Source of the DNA: Nitrosarchaeum sp.
GTDB lineage: Archaea > Thermoproteota > Nitrososphaeria > Nitrososphaerales > Nitrosopumilaceae
Direction of reading: 5' to 3'
DNA: 48,395 bases
Assembly: GCA_023265135.1 (NCBI GenBank)
Contig: JAHFUM010000001.1
Location: forward strand, 1-48,395
In this document: piece by piece, positions 1 to 7,696 of the stretch
Layout of the letters: the number at the start of each line of letters is the position of its first letter
Numbering within the stretch: position 1 is the first letter of the stretch
Program-made: the position numbers and the translations under genes
Notes under the pieces: model-generated
Database searches by the model: none
What the model was told of the DNA's origin: nothing
Seen by the model: the letters and a program-made list of their open reading frames with translations, nothing else

Positions 1-66
1 TACAATCATAGCAATAAGTAATAGCATAATTATAAGACCTGCCAAACTTAGTTTTTCGTTTTCCAC
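1..66 (-). CDS. 5' end of a small membrane protein gene (partial)
   Basis: Only the first 22 codons are inside the window. They read from a GTG start as a short charged N-terminus (VENEKLSLAG) followed by a run of hydrophobic residues (LIIMLLLIAMIV), typical of an N-terminal membrane anchor. An in-frame TGA lies two codons upstream of the GTG, so the start cannot be further out. Function is unknown. The gene runs off the left edge. Confidence 0.4.
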   Translation of the reverse strand, partial: MENEKLSLAGLIIMLLLIAMIV

Positions 67-454
67 TATTCAATCAACTCTTCACTTACAAATAAAACAG
101 ATCCATGTGCCAACACTACCAAAATAATATTTTAGAAAAGATCCGAAAATTGGGCAAAACCATCTTATGTCTAGTTATTATTTTAAACTCTTTTCTTCTA
201 TTAATGATAGTTTTTTTTTCATAATTTCCTACTCTTAACACAAGTAAAATTAGTGACATTTCTTGGGCTCCGTCTATATTCCCAAAATTAAAGTGCTGGG
301 AATATAGTTAGGTGATTAGATTTTGCACTATTTCACTCTAAAAACAGGCACAAGTTGACAAAATTATTCAAAACCATAATTACAATCTTAAAACAATTAT
401 CGGCACATTCATTTCCGTAACTCTTAATTCTATTCTTTCATAGTTTTTGATCAT
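67..454. other. intergenic stretch between divergent genes
   Basis: About 390 AT-rich bases lie between a partial minus-strand gene and the plus-strand gene at 455. No ORF of convincing length or composition was seen on either strand. The one clear structure is the inverted repeat at 274-307. Both flanking genes should have promoters here, but no single TATA box stands out. Confidence 0.5.
274..307. repeat. perfect 11-bp inverted repeat
   Basis: The arms CTATATTCCCA (274-284) and TGGGAATATAG (297-307) are exact reverse complements separated by 12 bases. No T-run follows on either strand, so an intrinsic terminator is unlikely. An operator, or a hairpin in an unannotated transcript, is more plausible. 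The inner sequence TATATTCC/GGAATATA recurs in the inverted repeat ahead of the ArsR gene at 2683-2724, although with a different spacing. Confidence 0.6.
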
Positions 455-1099
455 ATGTCGGATAATGAACACAGATCATATCGAATTGATCTTGTATATG
501 CGAGTATACTTGGTCTAACTGTTATAATGACAGCTTGGTGTGGATTACAACATGAATTGTGGAGTAGTATGGTTACATTTGAATTAAAAGATGCAAATAC
601 TGCACATCGTGAATTTACGACTGCCGAACTAAAAGAAAGACAAACCATAATTATTGACGTGATTTCATTTACTAAATATATGGATGCTACACAAAATGAT
701 GATAAAAAATTAGGTGAACTTTACAAGAATAGTTTTAGCCCCGAACTAAAACAAGTATTTGATGTTTGGATGAAAACTGATCCACTGAATAATCCCGATG
801 CCGGAACACCATTTACTATGTCCGAATACCAATCAAAGTTAGATTCAACAAAAGCAACAGAATTTTTACAACGGGCTAATGAAAAATCACAAAGTGCAAG
901 CAACATGAGCACGATTGCCTCAAATTATGTGTTTTTTACCACAATTTTTGCATCTGTTTCATTTCTTGAAGGAATTGGTCGTGTTTTCCCATCTAAAAAA
1001 ATGCAATTGATATTTCTGATTATGGGCATTGTGCTATTTTCTGTTACTGCCGGAATACTATTTACAGTATTACCAATTGCCAACATTCATCTTATTTGA
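455..1099 (+). CDS. three-helix membrane protein of unknown function
   Basis: A 214-residue protein with one hydrophobic segment near the N-terminus (about residues 14-30), a roughly 120-residue polar, mostly helical middle part (about 35-155), and two closely spaced C-terminal segments (about 157-175 and 184-206). The layout suggests a soluble domain held at the membrane by helices on both sides. I recognise no family motif and no catalytic pattern. The gene stands alone on this strand, with no close partner. The start is the first ATG of the frame. Confidence 0.65.
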   Translation: MSDNEHRSYRIDLVYASILGLTVIMTAWCGLQHELWSSMVTFELKDANTAHREFTTAELKERQTIIIDVISFTKYMDATQNDDKKLGELYKNSFSPELKQVFDVWMKTDPLNNPDAGTPFTMSEYQSKLDSTKATEFLQRANEKSQSASNMSTIASNYVFFTTIFASVSFLEGIGRVFPSKKMQLIFLIMGIVLFSVTAGILFTVLPIANIHLI

Positions 1100-1269
1100 T
1101 TAATAACAATAAACACCTGTCCTGATAAAATCAACTGATAGATATTTGAATGTAGGGATAAAATGAAAAATACTTTGTTTTACTCTTCTGCAAAAAATAA
1201 TTACGAACCCAAAAAATAATTTTTAATCCTATAAAAAAAGAAAAGAAGATGATTGACTTCTCAATTCAT

Positions 1270-1611
1270 CTATCTTCTATTTGCTTCAGAAAAAATTTTT
1301 TGCAACTTTGATGCAACTTCCTGTTTTGCCTCAGACTGAGTAAGCATTGAGCTCCACATCTTTCCAATTGCTTCAAAGACAGCGTCTGCTGCCTTGTCCA
1401 TAGTTGGGCCGTATGCAGTTTCAATTTTCTTTCTCATTCTTTCAGTCATTGCATCATGGTGTGCTGCAAAAAATGCCTTGTGCCAAGCCATCATTGCATG
1501 TTGTATTGGATCCATCGTCTCGCAACCACAACACTGATCATATGATTTGCTTGAACCACAAGCGCAGTTTTCTGTGTTTTCTGTTTTACATGTTCCGTCT
1601 GTGCATTCCAT
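1270..1611 (-). CDS. small protein with N-terminal SEC-C-like zinc motif
   Basis: A 113-residue protein. Residues 16-29 (CACGSSKSYDQCCG) match the SEC-C zinc-binding consensus CxCGSxKxYxxCC, known from SecA C-termini and many small stand-alone proteins. Further cysteines at 3, 8 and 30 make the first 30 residues very Cys-rich. The rest is a charged helical region containing AHHD, without recognisable catalysis. It is divergent from an HxlR-type regulator gene that also has paired cysteines, and the 86-bp gap between them carries a dyad. I infer that the regulator controls this gene. Start is ATG at 1611. Confidence 0.65.
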   Translation of the reverse strand: MECTDGTCKTENTENCACGSSKSYDQCCGCETMDPIQHAMMAWHKAFFAAHHDAMTERMRKKIETAYGPTMDKAADAVFEAIGKMWSSMLTQSEAKQEVASKLQKIFSEANRR

Positions 1612-1665
1612 GTTACTTTCTTATAGTAACTATAGAAAGGTAAGTATATTAATTAGAAAGTTACT
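1612..1665. promoter_or_regulatory. operator-like dyad between divergent SEC-C and HxlR genes
   Basis: The gap holds an imperfect palindrome at 1616-1639: arms CTTTCTTATAG and CTATAGAAAG around TAA, differing by one extra T. The hexamer GTTACT occurs at 1612-1617, inverted at 1625-1630, and again at 1660-1665. A TATA-like TATATTAA lies at 1645-1652. Such symmetry next to a winged-helix regulator gene suggests autoregulation and control of the divergent gene; this is inferred from position. Confidence 0.45.
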
Positions 1666-1697
1666 ACAAAGAAAGCAGATGAGGTTTTGGTAAGTTG

Positions 1698-2087
1698 ATG
1701 CCACAGGAACTCAAAGTAATGTCAGATCAGATAAAATGCTGTCCTGTAGATAACACTTTTAAAATCATTGGAAAAAAATTTACAATCCACATTCTTCGAA
1801 ACATTACATTGCTTGGTCAAAGTAGATTCAATGAATTTTTAGAATCAGTTGAAGGAATAAACCCCAAGACACTTTCTGTCCGTTTAAAAGAAATGGAAAA
1901 AAGTGAAATCATCAAAAGAACTGTGTACAATGAAACTCCAATTAGAATAGAATATACTGTCACTGAAAAGGGTAAGGCATTAAAGCCAATAATTATGCAG
2001 ATGGCTGCATTTTCAATGAAGTATTGTAGCTGTGACATATTCAAAGATGGAAAACCCAGAACTCTTGAGCAAGTGTTTGGAAAATAA
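1698..2087 (+). CDS. HxlR-family winged-helix transcriptional regulator
   Basis: A 129-residue protein matching the HxlR (DUF24) family along its length. An N-terminal CPVDNTFKIIGKKF segment corresponds to the family's conserved CP...IGGKW region. The helix-turn-helix NEFLESVEGINPKTLSVRLKEME and the wing with EYTVTEKGKAL follow. Paired cysteines lie near the N-terminus (C14, C15) and in a late CSC, which in this family can be redox-sensitive; that role is inferred here. A TTG codon lies directly before the chosen ATG, and a second in-frame ATG lies seven codons downstream. It is divergent from the SEC-C gene with a dyad between them. Confidence 0.85.
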   Translation: MPQELKVMSDQIKCCPVDNTFKIIGKKFTIHILRNITLLGQSRFNEFLESVEGINPKTLSVRLKEMEKSEIIKRTVYNETPIRIEYTVTEKGKALKPIIMQMAAFSMKYCSCDIFKDGKPRTLEQVFGK

Positions 2088-2184
2088 CATACTTTGTTGA
2101 TTTCGTAATTTTCAAATTCAATTATTTACTTCTACCTTGCAAAGAGTAAAAGAAACGCAAGATATCCTTATGTTAGTGTATGTT

Positions 2185-2571
2185 TTATTGCAATATTCTA
2201 GGTATTTTCTTTATTACTTGAGATAATGAAATCCGTCCTGGGCCAATAACAATAATTACCAAACTTACTGCAAGTAATACCAAAGGATACTCGTATCCCA
2301 TCTGCCCAGTATAATTTTCTGCATGTAAAACAACAAAAATTGCACCCATCATTATTATCGCAAGCATTAATGCTGAAATTCTATTTAGTATTCCAATTAT
2401 TAGCAATATTCCTGAGACAAGTTCTGCAAGTGCAATTGGAATTTGCATTTCTACTGGAATGCCAAACGATGGCATGTAACTAGCAAATACAGGATTAAAT
2501 TTTTCAGTACCATGCACAATGAATGAAACTCCCAAGACAAGTCTTAACCCAAAATGAACAATATCGTGCAT
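2185..2571 (-). CDS. DoxX-family membrane protein
   Basis: A small polytopic membrane protein of about 128 residues with four hydrophobic segments. The conserved N-terminal pattern LRLVLGVSFIVHGTEKF followed by ELVSGILLIIGI is typical of the DoxX/SURF4-like family, some members of which are quinone-linked and others of unknown function. The frame continues upstream to a TTG at 2598; I prefer the ATG at 2571 because the membrane domain starts directly after it. It is divergent from an ArsR gene, with an inverted repeat between the two starts, so the regulator may control both. Confidence 0.8.
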   Translation of the reverse strand: MHDIVHFGLRLVLGVSFIVHGTEKFNPVFASYMPSFGIPVEMQIPIALAELVSGILLIIGILNRISALMLAIIMMGAIFVVLHAENYTGQMGYEYPLVLLAVSLVIIVIGPGRISLSQVIKKIPRILQ

Positions 2572-2682
2572 AATGGTTTCTTTGATTTTTGCATCCAATG
2601 TCTAAGAATTTTTAATGACATTCATAAAAACTATGTTAGTTACACATCATACTATTGGAATAAATTATTTAAAATCACAAGT

Positions 2683-2724
2683 TATATATTCCTCTGTAAG
2701 CATATTTCTGTATAGGAATATATA
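2683..2724. promoter_or_regulatory. 11-bp inverted repeat upstream of arsR-like gene
   Basis: The arms TATATATTCCT (2683-2693) and AGGAATATATA (2714-2724) are perfect reverse complements with a 20-base spacer. Arm centres are therefore about 31 bp apart, close to three helical turns. The right arm ends four bases before the ArsR ATG. A site placed this way would let a dimeric regulator block its own transcription and perhaps that of the divergent DoxX gene. Confidence 0.5.
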
Positions 2725-2728
2725 AAGA

Positions 2729-3082
2729 ATGAAAGCCAAATTACTTAGTGTTCTTGCCGAACCAAACCGTTTAGACATAGTTGAACTTTTGCGTAACGGC
2801 CCACAACCAGTTGGAGAAATCTGCAACAAACTAAAACTACATCAACCACAGGTATCAAAACATCTGAATGTGTTAAGTAAAGCCGGATTTGTTGAAGTAC
2901 ATCCTGAGGCACAGCAACGAATCTACAATTTACGAATAGAACCGTTTCAAGAGATTGATACTTGGCTTAACTCATATCGTAAATTTTGGAAAGATAGTTT
3001 TGATAGGTTGGATGATTATTTAATTAAATTACAAGAAGATGAAATGAAAAAAAAAGGAAAAAGCCATGGTAAAAAAAAATAA
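2729..3082 (+). CDS. ArsR-family winged-helix repressor
   Basis: A 117-residue regulator beginning KLLSVLAEPNRLDIVELLRNGPQ, the classic ArsR opening. It continues with the recognition region PQVSKHLNVLSKAGFVEV and a winged strand QQRIYNLR. I see no metal-binding CxC in the recognition helix. The C-terminal half (RKFWKDSFDRLDDYL) matches the ArsR subgroup that is paired with SRPBCC/AHSA1 proteins. Its 3' end overlaps the next gene by 17 bp, so the two are translationally linked. Confidence 0.88.
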   Translation: MKAKLLSVLAEPNRLDIVELLRNGPQPVGEICNKLKLHQPQVSKHLNVLSKAGFVEVHPEAQQRIYNLRIEPFQEIDTWLNSYRKFWKDSFDRLDDYLIKLQEDEMKKKGKSHGKKK

Positions 3083-4007
3083 TCTCAATATTCGAGTATC
3101 GGGCAGAGAGATTATCATGACGCGTGTTTTTGATGCTCCCCGAGAACTAGTCTTCAAAATAATGGCTGATCCAAATGCCCTACCACAATGGTGGGGACCA
3201 AGAATACTTACAACCGTTGTTGATAAAATGGATGTGAGACAGGGTGGAGTTTGGCGATATGTCCAGCGTGATCTTGATGGTAATGAGTATGTATTCAATG
3301 GTGTATATCGCGAGATTGTACCACCAGAACGAGTTGTCAGCACATTTGAATTTGAAGGCATGCCAGGACATGTGGTGATTAATACTATAATATTCGAAGA
3401 GCACGATGGTAAAACAAAGATAACCGTAACATCACTCTTCCAGACAGTTGAGGATCGCGACGAAATGCTCCAATCTGGAATGGAATCAGGAGCTGCCGAA
3501 AGTTATGATCGTCTTGATGAGTATTTGGCGAACATGTCAACTGAGAAGGAGATTGTTATCACGCGTATCTTTGATGCTCCTCGTGAACTAGTGTGGAAAG
3601 CATGGACTAACCCAGAACATATGAAGCGTTGGATGGGACCAAAAGACTTTACAACACCTTTCTGCAAAATAGATTTTCACGTAGGTGGTGTCTATCTTTT
3701 TTGCATGCGATCTCCAGAGGGTAAAGATTATTGGAGTACAGGTGTATATCGTGAAATTATTCCGCTAGAAAAAATTATGATGACTGATAGTTTTGCTGAC
3801 GAGAAAGGCAATGTAGTTCCTGCCACACATTATGGTATGAGTGATGATTGTCCATTAGAAATGTTGGTGACAGTGACATTTGAGGAACATGATGGCAAAA
3901 CAAAGATGATCCTACGACATGTTGGTATTCCTGCTGGCATAATGAGTGATATGACTAATGTAAGTTGGAATGTATTGTTTGACAAACTTGCTGAATCTCT
4001 AAAGTAA
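3066..4007 (+). CDS. tandem SRPBCC (AHSA1-like) domain protein
   Basis: A 313-residue protein made of two AHSA1/START-type SRPBCC domains, roughly residues 14-155 and 160-313. Each opens with the same block: FDAPRELVFK at 22-31 and FDAPRELVWK at 169-178, followed by W(W/M)GP and GGVW/GGVY motifs. These domains form a hydrophobic ligand pocket; the ligand is unknown. Single-domain proteins are the usual partners of ArsR repressors, so the duplication is noteworthy. The opening blocks are also alike at DNA level, suggesting internal duplication. The ATG overlaps the ArsR gene; a later ATG exists at codon 18. Confidence 0.82.
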   Translation: MVKKNNLNIRVSGREIIMTRVFDAPRELVFKIMADPNALPQWWGPRILTTVVDKMDVRQGGVWRYVQRDLDGNEYVFNGVYREIVPPERVVSTFEFEGMPGHVVINTIIFEEHDGKTKITVTSLFQTVEDRDEMLQSGMESGAAESYDRLDEYLANMSTEKEIVITRIFDAPRELVWKAWTNPEHMKRWMGPKDFTTPFCKIDFHVGGVYLFCMRSPEGKDYWSTGVYREIIPLEKIMMTDSFADEKGNVVPATHYGMSDDCPLEMLVTVTFEEHDGKTKMILRHVGIPAGIMSDMTNVSWNVLFDKLAESLK

Positions 4008-4052
4008 CAAACGAAAAAATACCTGTAACAAATCAATCCATTTTGTAATACG

Positions 4053-4080
4053 AAAGTCTTTTGAATGACTTTTTTAATTT
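4053..4080 (+). terminator. hairpin plus T-run after SRPBCC gene
   Basis: AAAGTC (4053-4058) and GACTTT (4067-4072) form a 6-bp stem with an 8-base loop. The downstream arm runs directly into T-rich sequence (4070-4080). It lies 46 bp after the stop of the ArsR-SRPBCC pair. The stem is short, so this is a moderate call. Confidence 0.4.
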
Positions 4081-4226
4081 TTTACTCTCGATTAAGAGAA
4101 TAAAAGATTGGATTAATTGAACATTCTACGAACAGTTTCAATTTTCATTATAATGTTCATTATGAGTCAAATTGAGGGGCATGTCTATATCTCAGCACTT
4201 GAACTTGTTTATCAAATAATTGTTTG

Positions 4227-4234
4227 TTTAAATA
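4227..4234 (+). promoter_or_regulatory. TATA box of a leaderless gene
   Basis: TTTAAATA is centred about 26 bases before the TTG start at 4257. That is the archaeal TATA-to-TSS distance, so the transcript would begin at the start codon. This supports the TTG start of the downstream gene, which has no upstream ATG and no Shine-Dalgarno sequence. Confidence 0.45.
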
Positions 4235-4256
4235 AGAAAATCTTATTAAAAAATTA

Positions 4257-4910
4257 TTGAGTTTAAAAGAAATTAAACTAGAAGAAGAATACCGTTCAGA
4301 TAGAAATAACATAGTAACAGATTTTTTCTTTCCATGTCTAAGTAATTGCACTGAATATGATAGGTGTGTGGATTTTTTGTCAATTAGAGGCTTAGCTGGT
4401 ATAGTTATGGGTTTTGATAACTTTGCTGCAGGCAAAGCAAAATTAAGAATGATTACAGGCAATAGGTTCAAAATAGCAGATCTGAACATATTGACAAAAC
4501 TATTTTCAGAAAAATACACTAAACGCTTTGATGGAAAATTTATCAAAAACAACAAAATCCAAAAACTACAAGATTTCATAAATAACGGCCAAATTGAATT
4601 AAAAATTGCAATCACAAATTCTGAAGAAATTTCTAATTTATTTTCAGAGAGAATAGGGATATTCAAAGACGAAAAAGGAGACGCGGTTGCATTTACTGGA
4701 ACATCATCATCTCTTTCTATTCAGATAAGAGATTTTGAATCAGTAGATGTGTTTACATCATGGAATGATAAATCAAGAGTTCAAAGAAAAATAAAGGATT
4801 TTGAAGATCTGTGGGAAAACAAAACAAAGTATGTTCAAGTTTATGATTTTATGTATGCAGAAAAAAATAATCTTTTGAAATATTCATCAGAGTGGGCGTT
4901 TGGCATTTAA
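4257..4910 (+). CDS. orphan PLD-like domain resembling helicase N-terminal modules
   Basis: A 217-residue protein resembling the phospholipase-D-like N-terminal domain found in front of SNF2/DEAD helicases and some restriction proteins. The best block is about residues 130-190: GIFKDEKGDAVAFTGTSSSL, then FESVDVFTSW and a FEDLWENKT tail, like the G(I/V)F.D..G....F(T/S)GS.N.S...E.V.V..SW pattern of that domain. The usual HxK of the catalytic motif appears here as SER, so phosphodiesterase activity is doubtful. No helicase follows; the frame stops and meets the convergent EndA gene with a 4-bp overlap. It is either a stand-alone domain or the remnant of a larger gene. Start is TTG, supported by the TATA spacing. 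Confidence 0.6.
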   Translation: MSLKEIKLEEEYRSDRNNIVTDFFFPCLSNCTEYDRCVDFLSIRGLAGIVMGFDNFAAGKAKLRMITGNRFKIADLNILTKLFSEKYTKRFDGKFIKNNKIQKLQDFINNGQIELKIAITNSEEISNLFSERIGIFKDEKGDAVAFTGTSSSLSIQIRDFESVDVFTSWNDKSRVQRKIKDFEDLWENKTKYVQVYDFMYAEKNNLLKYSSEWAFGI

Positions 4911-5470
4911 ATTTGAGATAATTCTTCTAATCCTGTCTTGTTTTCATAAAAGTTCATTCTGTTGATTTTATAATAGATTACTTCTCCACGTCTTTCAATA
5001 ACTGCAATTACAGGTTCTTTTCCCATTTGTGTTATTTGTTCTATTTTTTTCTGGAGAGTTCCCATTTTTTCTTGTTGACCCTCATTGAGACCAAAAATCA
5101 GAAACTTGGCTCCTTTTTCTCCAAATTGCCCTCGTTCATACACTCGAAAATCAGAACCAAATCCAAAACCATCTTTGACTACATATCCCCTAGTTTTCAA
5201 ATCTCTGTAGATCAAAAATTTTGTTAGAGTTTCAGAATCATTTTTTTGACAGATTGTCATCAAATCATCAAAATTAATTTGCTTTTTACCTTTTTTTAGA
5301 ATTAGTTTATCTGCATACAGCAAATAGAGTGATTCAAATGACTTTAAGAATAATTTTTCTTTTTCAATTTCACCATATCCTTTGAGTTGAAGTTCATGAA
5401 TCATTTCATTATTTGTGATACAGGTTTGATCTGATACCAATTCACCTTTCACAAAAGGAGTTTCTTCCAT
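4907..5470 (-). CDS. endA: tRNA-splicing endonuclease (EndA family) lacking the usual His
   Basis: A 187-residue protein of homomeric EndA length. The C-terminal catalytic domain is clear: FLIYRDLKTRGYVVKDGFGFGSDFRVYERG, about residues 85-114. In this family a Tyr/His/Lys triad cuts bulge-helix-bulge introns. Tyr111 (FRVY) and Lys168 (YYKI) are present, but the position where His is expected, about 10 residues after the Tyr, reads EKGAKFL (118-124) with no His. It may be a subunit that pairs with a second EndA protein, or use an altered mechanism. The window has an intron-containing tRNA-Ser at 40000-40100, a natural substrate. Confidence 0.78.
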   Translation of the reverse strand: MEETPFVKGELVSDQTCITNNEMIHELQLKGYGEIEKEKLFLKSFESLYLLYADKLILKKGKKQINFDDLMTICQKNDSETLTKFLIYRDLKTRGYVVKDGFGFGSDFRVYERGQFGEKGAKFLIFGLNEGQQEKMGTLQKKIEQITQMGKEPVIAVIERRGEVIYYKINRMNFYENKTGLEELSQI

Positions 5471-5616
5471 AATGATGAGGAAATCATTAGTTTTCCATAT
5501 TTATGTTGACCAAAATCAATGCTTTTCAATTATTTCTGTATTGAGATTCTAGAAAAAACAGCCTCAATATGCCAAATCTATCAATATCTAAGATATAGAA
5601 ATGAGAATAGTGCTTA

Positions 5617-7350
5617 TTACTGATCTAGATTTGAATTTGGATAATCTGCTAATTTTCTAAAGTTGTATTCTAAATTTTGCCAGTCATTTTGAGCTTTTAA
5701 AAGTTGAATACCGTGTTCGCCCATTTCCACATATCCAGTTCTTGGAAAATTCTGAATTACTTTTGAGGTATCGCAATTAGGTGCTTCATCGATTTGCCAT
5801 ATTATATTATTTACATCACTATAAACTCCCGTATCTTTTGGTTTACCATTTTGATTCCAATCAATATCACTATTTGTAATTCCAGCTTTTTTAATAAAAT
5901 CACCGTTATTGTCCCCATACAAAACTATGCGGTTTTGTGAGTATGGGATTGGATTTATTTCAGACAGATTAGATTCATCCAGAGATGGAGGTGGATTAGG
6001 ATTTTCTTTTGCAATTCCTCTTGCATAATCAAGCGGTGCATTTGGATCATAAATTGGAAAATTATAAAGTCTATTCATCACACTAAAGTAATTTGGTTTG
6101 CAGTTTATGTTATCTTTCCCACCATGTAATAATCCTAGATTGTGACCCAACTCATGCATAAAATTTCCAGATGAAGCTCTATCATATCCGCCAAGTTTCT
6201 GAGTAGTATCTATGGATTTATCAACCCAATCATTTTCTGCAATGACAATATCATTACCTCCTAGTTCTGCTATGCCTTTGGCATTGTATACAGATCCATC
6301 AAGTTCATGTGCAAAAATTACATAATGAAATACTCTCTGTTTTGCTTCTAACGTCCAATGACAATCAGGATACGGTCGATTTCTTTCCATAAAATTACCA
6401 AAAGCACCATCACAATCACCTGATTTTGTACCATCATTTGGAATTCCATTTTTTATTTTCCAAAAATCATTATCAGCGTTTGTGACAGCAGGACCAAACA
6501 CAATTGTTGGATAATATTGTATGGCCTCATTTACATCAATTTGAAGATTAATTCCTTTAAGATGCGAAACTTGATTTTGAACGTCTCCATTTGCAAATGC
6601 ATAGATGATTGAATTTATTGCATTTTGGCTTGGTTTGTGATTCCAAGATCCCCAAAGAGGTAAGTCTGAAACGGTAGTCTGCATGTAATCTGCTTCAACA
6701 AAAATATCTTTTTGGTCAGGATTTGCGCCATGTAAAACAAGATCAGTTATTCCATCATTATTGACGTCAATTCCATTTGTTTCCCAAATATCATACAATG
6801 AATCTCCATCAGTATCGGTACAAGGTAATGCACTTGAACAGACAATTATGTTAGTAGTACTAGGTTTACTTTTATTTCCATTCTCATCGATGACTACCAA
6901 TTCAAATGTTAATGTTGTTTCAGTGGTAATATTACCAGGTAAATTAAAAGTTGGATTTGAAGGAATTTTTGTATCCAAGGTAACAGTAGGTCCATATTTT
7001 TGAGTCCAAACATATGTTAATGGATTATCTCCAATACTACCAGTTCCATTAAGCATAACAATACTTTCAGGACCTACATTTTGATCTGGACCTGCATTAG
7101 ATTCCAGTTGGATGGTATCAAGATTTGAGCCCCAACTAAGACTTCTGCCATATGCTGATTCATCATTCAGTTCTACTAATTCAATTCCATCTTTATTGAT
7201 GGTAAAAATGCCATAAGTGTTGAACCCAAATGAACTTTCAGTGGAATGACTTGAGGCATATACCTGTTGATAATGTGAAACTGATACAACGATCAAAAAT
7301 ATTGTGAGAGATATTATTGTTTTATATGATTTGTAACTGCAGTTATTCAT
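5617..7350 (-). CDS. secreted zinc metalloprotease with PKD-like domain
   Basis: A 577-residue exported protein. Residues 1-32 form a signal peptide with a hydrophobic core (TIISLTIFLIVVSVS) and a YASS cleavage region. Residues about 85-170 form a PKD/REJ-type Ig-like domain (AGPDQNVGPESIVMLNGTGS...YVWTQ). Next comes an acidic, calcium-site-like stretch (TDTDGDSLYDIWE, DVNNDGITD; 178-203). The catalytic centre is HELGHNLGLLH at 399-409, an HExxHxxGxxH zinc site, with a following SVMN Met-turn at about 423-426, the metzincin arrangement. It probably degrades extracellular protein or trims surface proteins. No inhibitor or secretion gene is adjacent. Confidence 0.83.
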   Translation of the reverse strand: MNNCSYKSYKTIISLTIFLIVVSVSHYQQVYASSHSTESSFGFNTYGIFTINKDGIELVELNDESAYGRSLSWGSNLDTIQLESNAGPDQNVGPESIVMLNGTGSIGDNPLTYVWTQKYGPTVTLDTKIPSNPTFNLPGNITTETTLTFELVVIDENGNKSKPSTTNIIVCSSALPCTDTDGDSLYDIWETNGIDVNNDGITDLVLHGANPDQKDIFVEADYMQTTVSDLPLWGSWNHKPSQNAINSIIYAFANGDVQNQVSHLKGINLQIDVNEAIQYYPTIVFGPAVTNADNDFWKIKNGIPNDGTKSGDCDGAFGNFMERNRPYPDCHWTLEAKQRVFHYVIFAHELDGSVYNAKGIAELGGNDIVIAENDWVDKSIDTTQKLGGYDRASSGNFMHELGHNLGLLHGGKDNINCKPNYFSVMNRLYNFPIYDPNAPLDYARGIAKENPNPPPSLDESNLSEINPIPYSQNRIVLYGDNNGDFIKKAGITNSDIDWNQNGKPKDTGVYSDVNNIIWQIDEAPNCDTSKVIQNFPRTGYVEMGEHGIQLLKAQNDWQNLEYNFRKLADYPNSNLDQ

Positions 7351-7696
7351 ACCAATTAATCTTGAAATTTGTTTAAAACATTCACGTATGAATTCTCAGT
7401 GTTAAAAAAATAGGGCATTACACTAAATTTTTATTAGTTATTTTGGTATAAATTCATATGATCAAAATATTGTGTTTTTAAAATGTGTTATTTTTTGAAA
7501 TTCACTTTCATTTATCAGAAATAAAAAGAGTTTAGAGTCTAATGTTAATCAAACAAATCCATTTTTGAAATGATATTAGTTAGATCCCACTGTATACCCA
7601 TCATGAGATAGTACGCCTGTTTCCATATAAGCAGTGAAGAATACTAATGTATGTTGTCTAACCGTTAAAATATGGGCATTTTGGTTTGAGGTTATA
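7351..7696. other. divergent intergenic region with L10e promoter
   Basis: The 346 bases between the protease gene (minus) and L10e (plus) contain no convincing ORF. TTAAAATA at 7665-7672 lies about 28 bases before the L10e ATG and is the likely TATA box of a leaderless or very short-leader transcript. The frame upstream of that ATG remains open to a GTG at 7634, but those codons look non-coding. I see nothing else of note. Confidence 0.45.

Noticed and set aside
1100-1269. 18-codon ORF (MKNTLFYSS...) downstream of the first complete gene
   Set aside because: It is very short, with no promoter, no motif and an ordinary AT-rich composition.
4160-4666. 168-codon minus-strand ORF
   Set aside because: It lies antisense to the PLD-like gene, which has recognisable motifs and a promoter; the antisense product has a shadow-like composition.
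5580-5610. Small palindrome TATCTAAGATA between EndA and the protease
   Set aside because: A dyad of 5-bp arms is expected by chance in DNA this AT-rich, and no start codon is close.
7560-7640. Possible second C/D-box RNA (ATGATGG on the minus strand)
   Set aside because: Box C is imperfect and no CTGA box lies at a suitable distance on that strand.
7634-7696. N-terminal extension of L10e from GTG
   Set aside because: The extra 21 residues do not fit the family, the ATG gives the standard N-terminus, and the TATA box lies inside the would-be extension.
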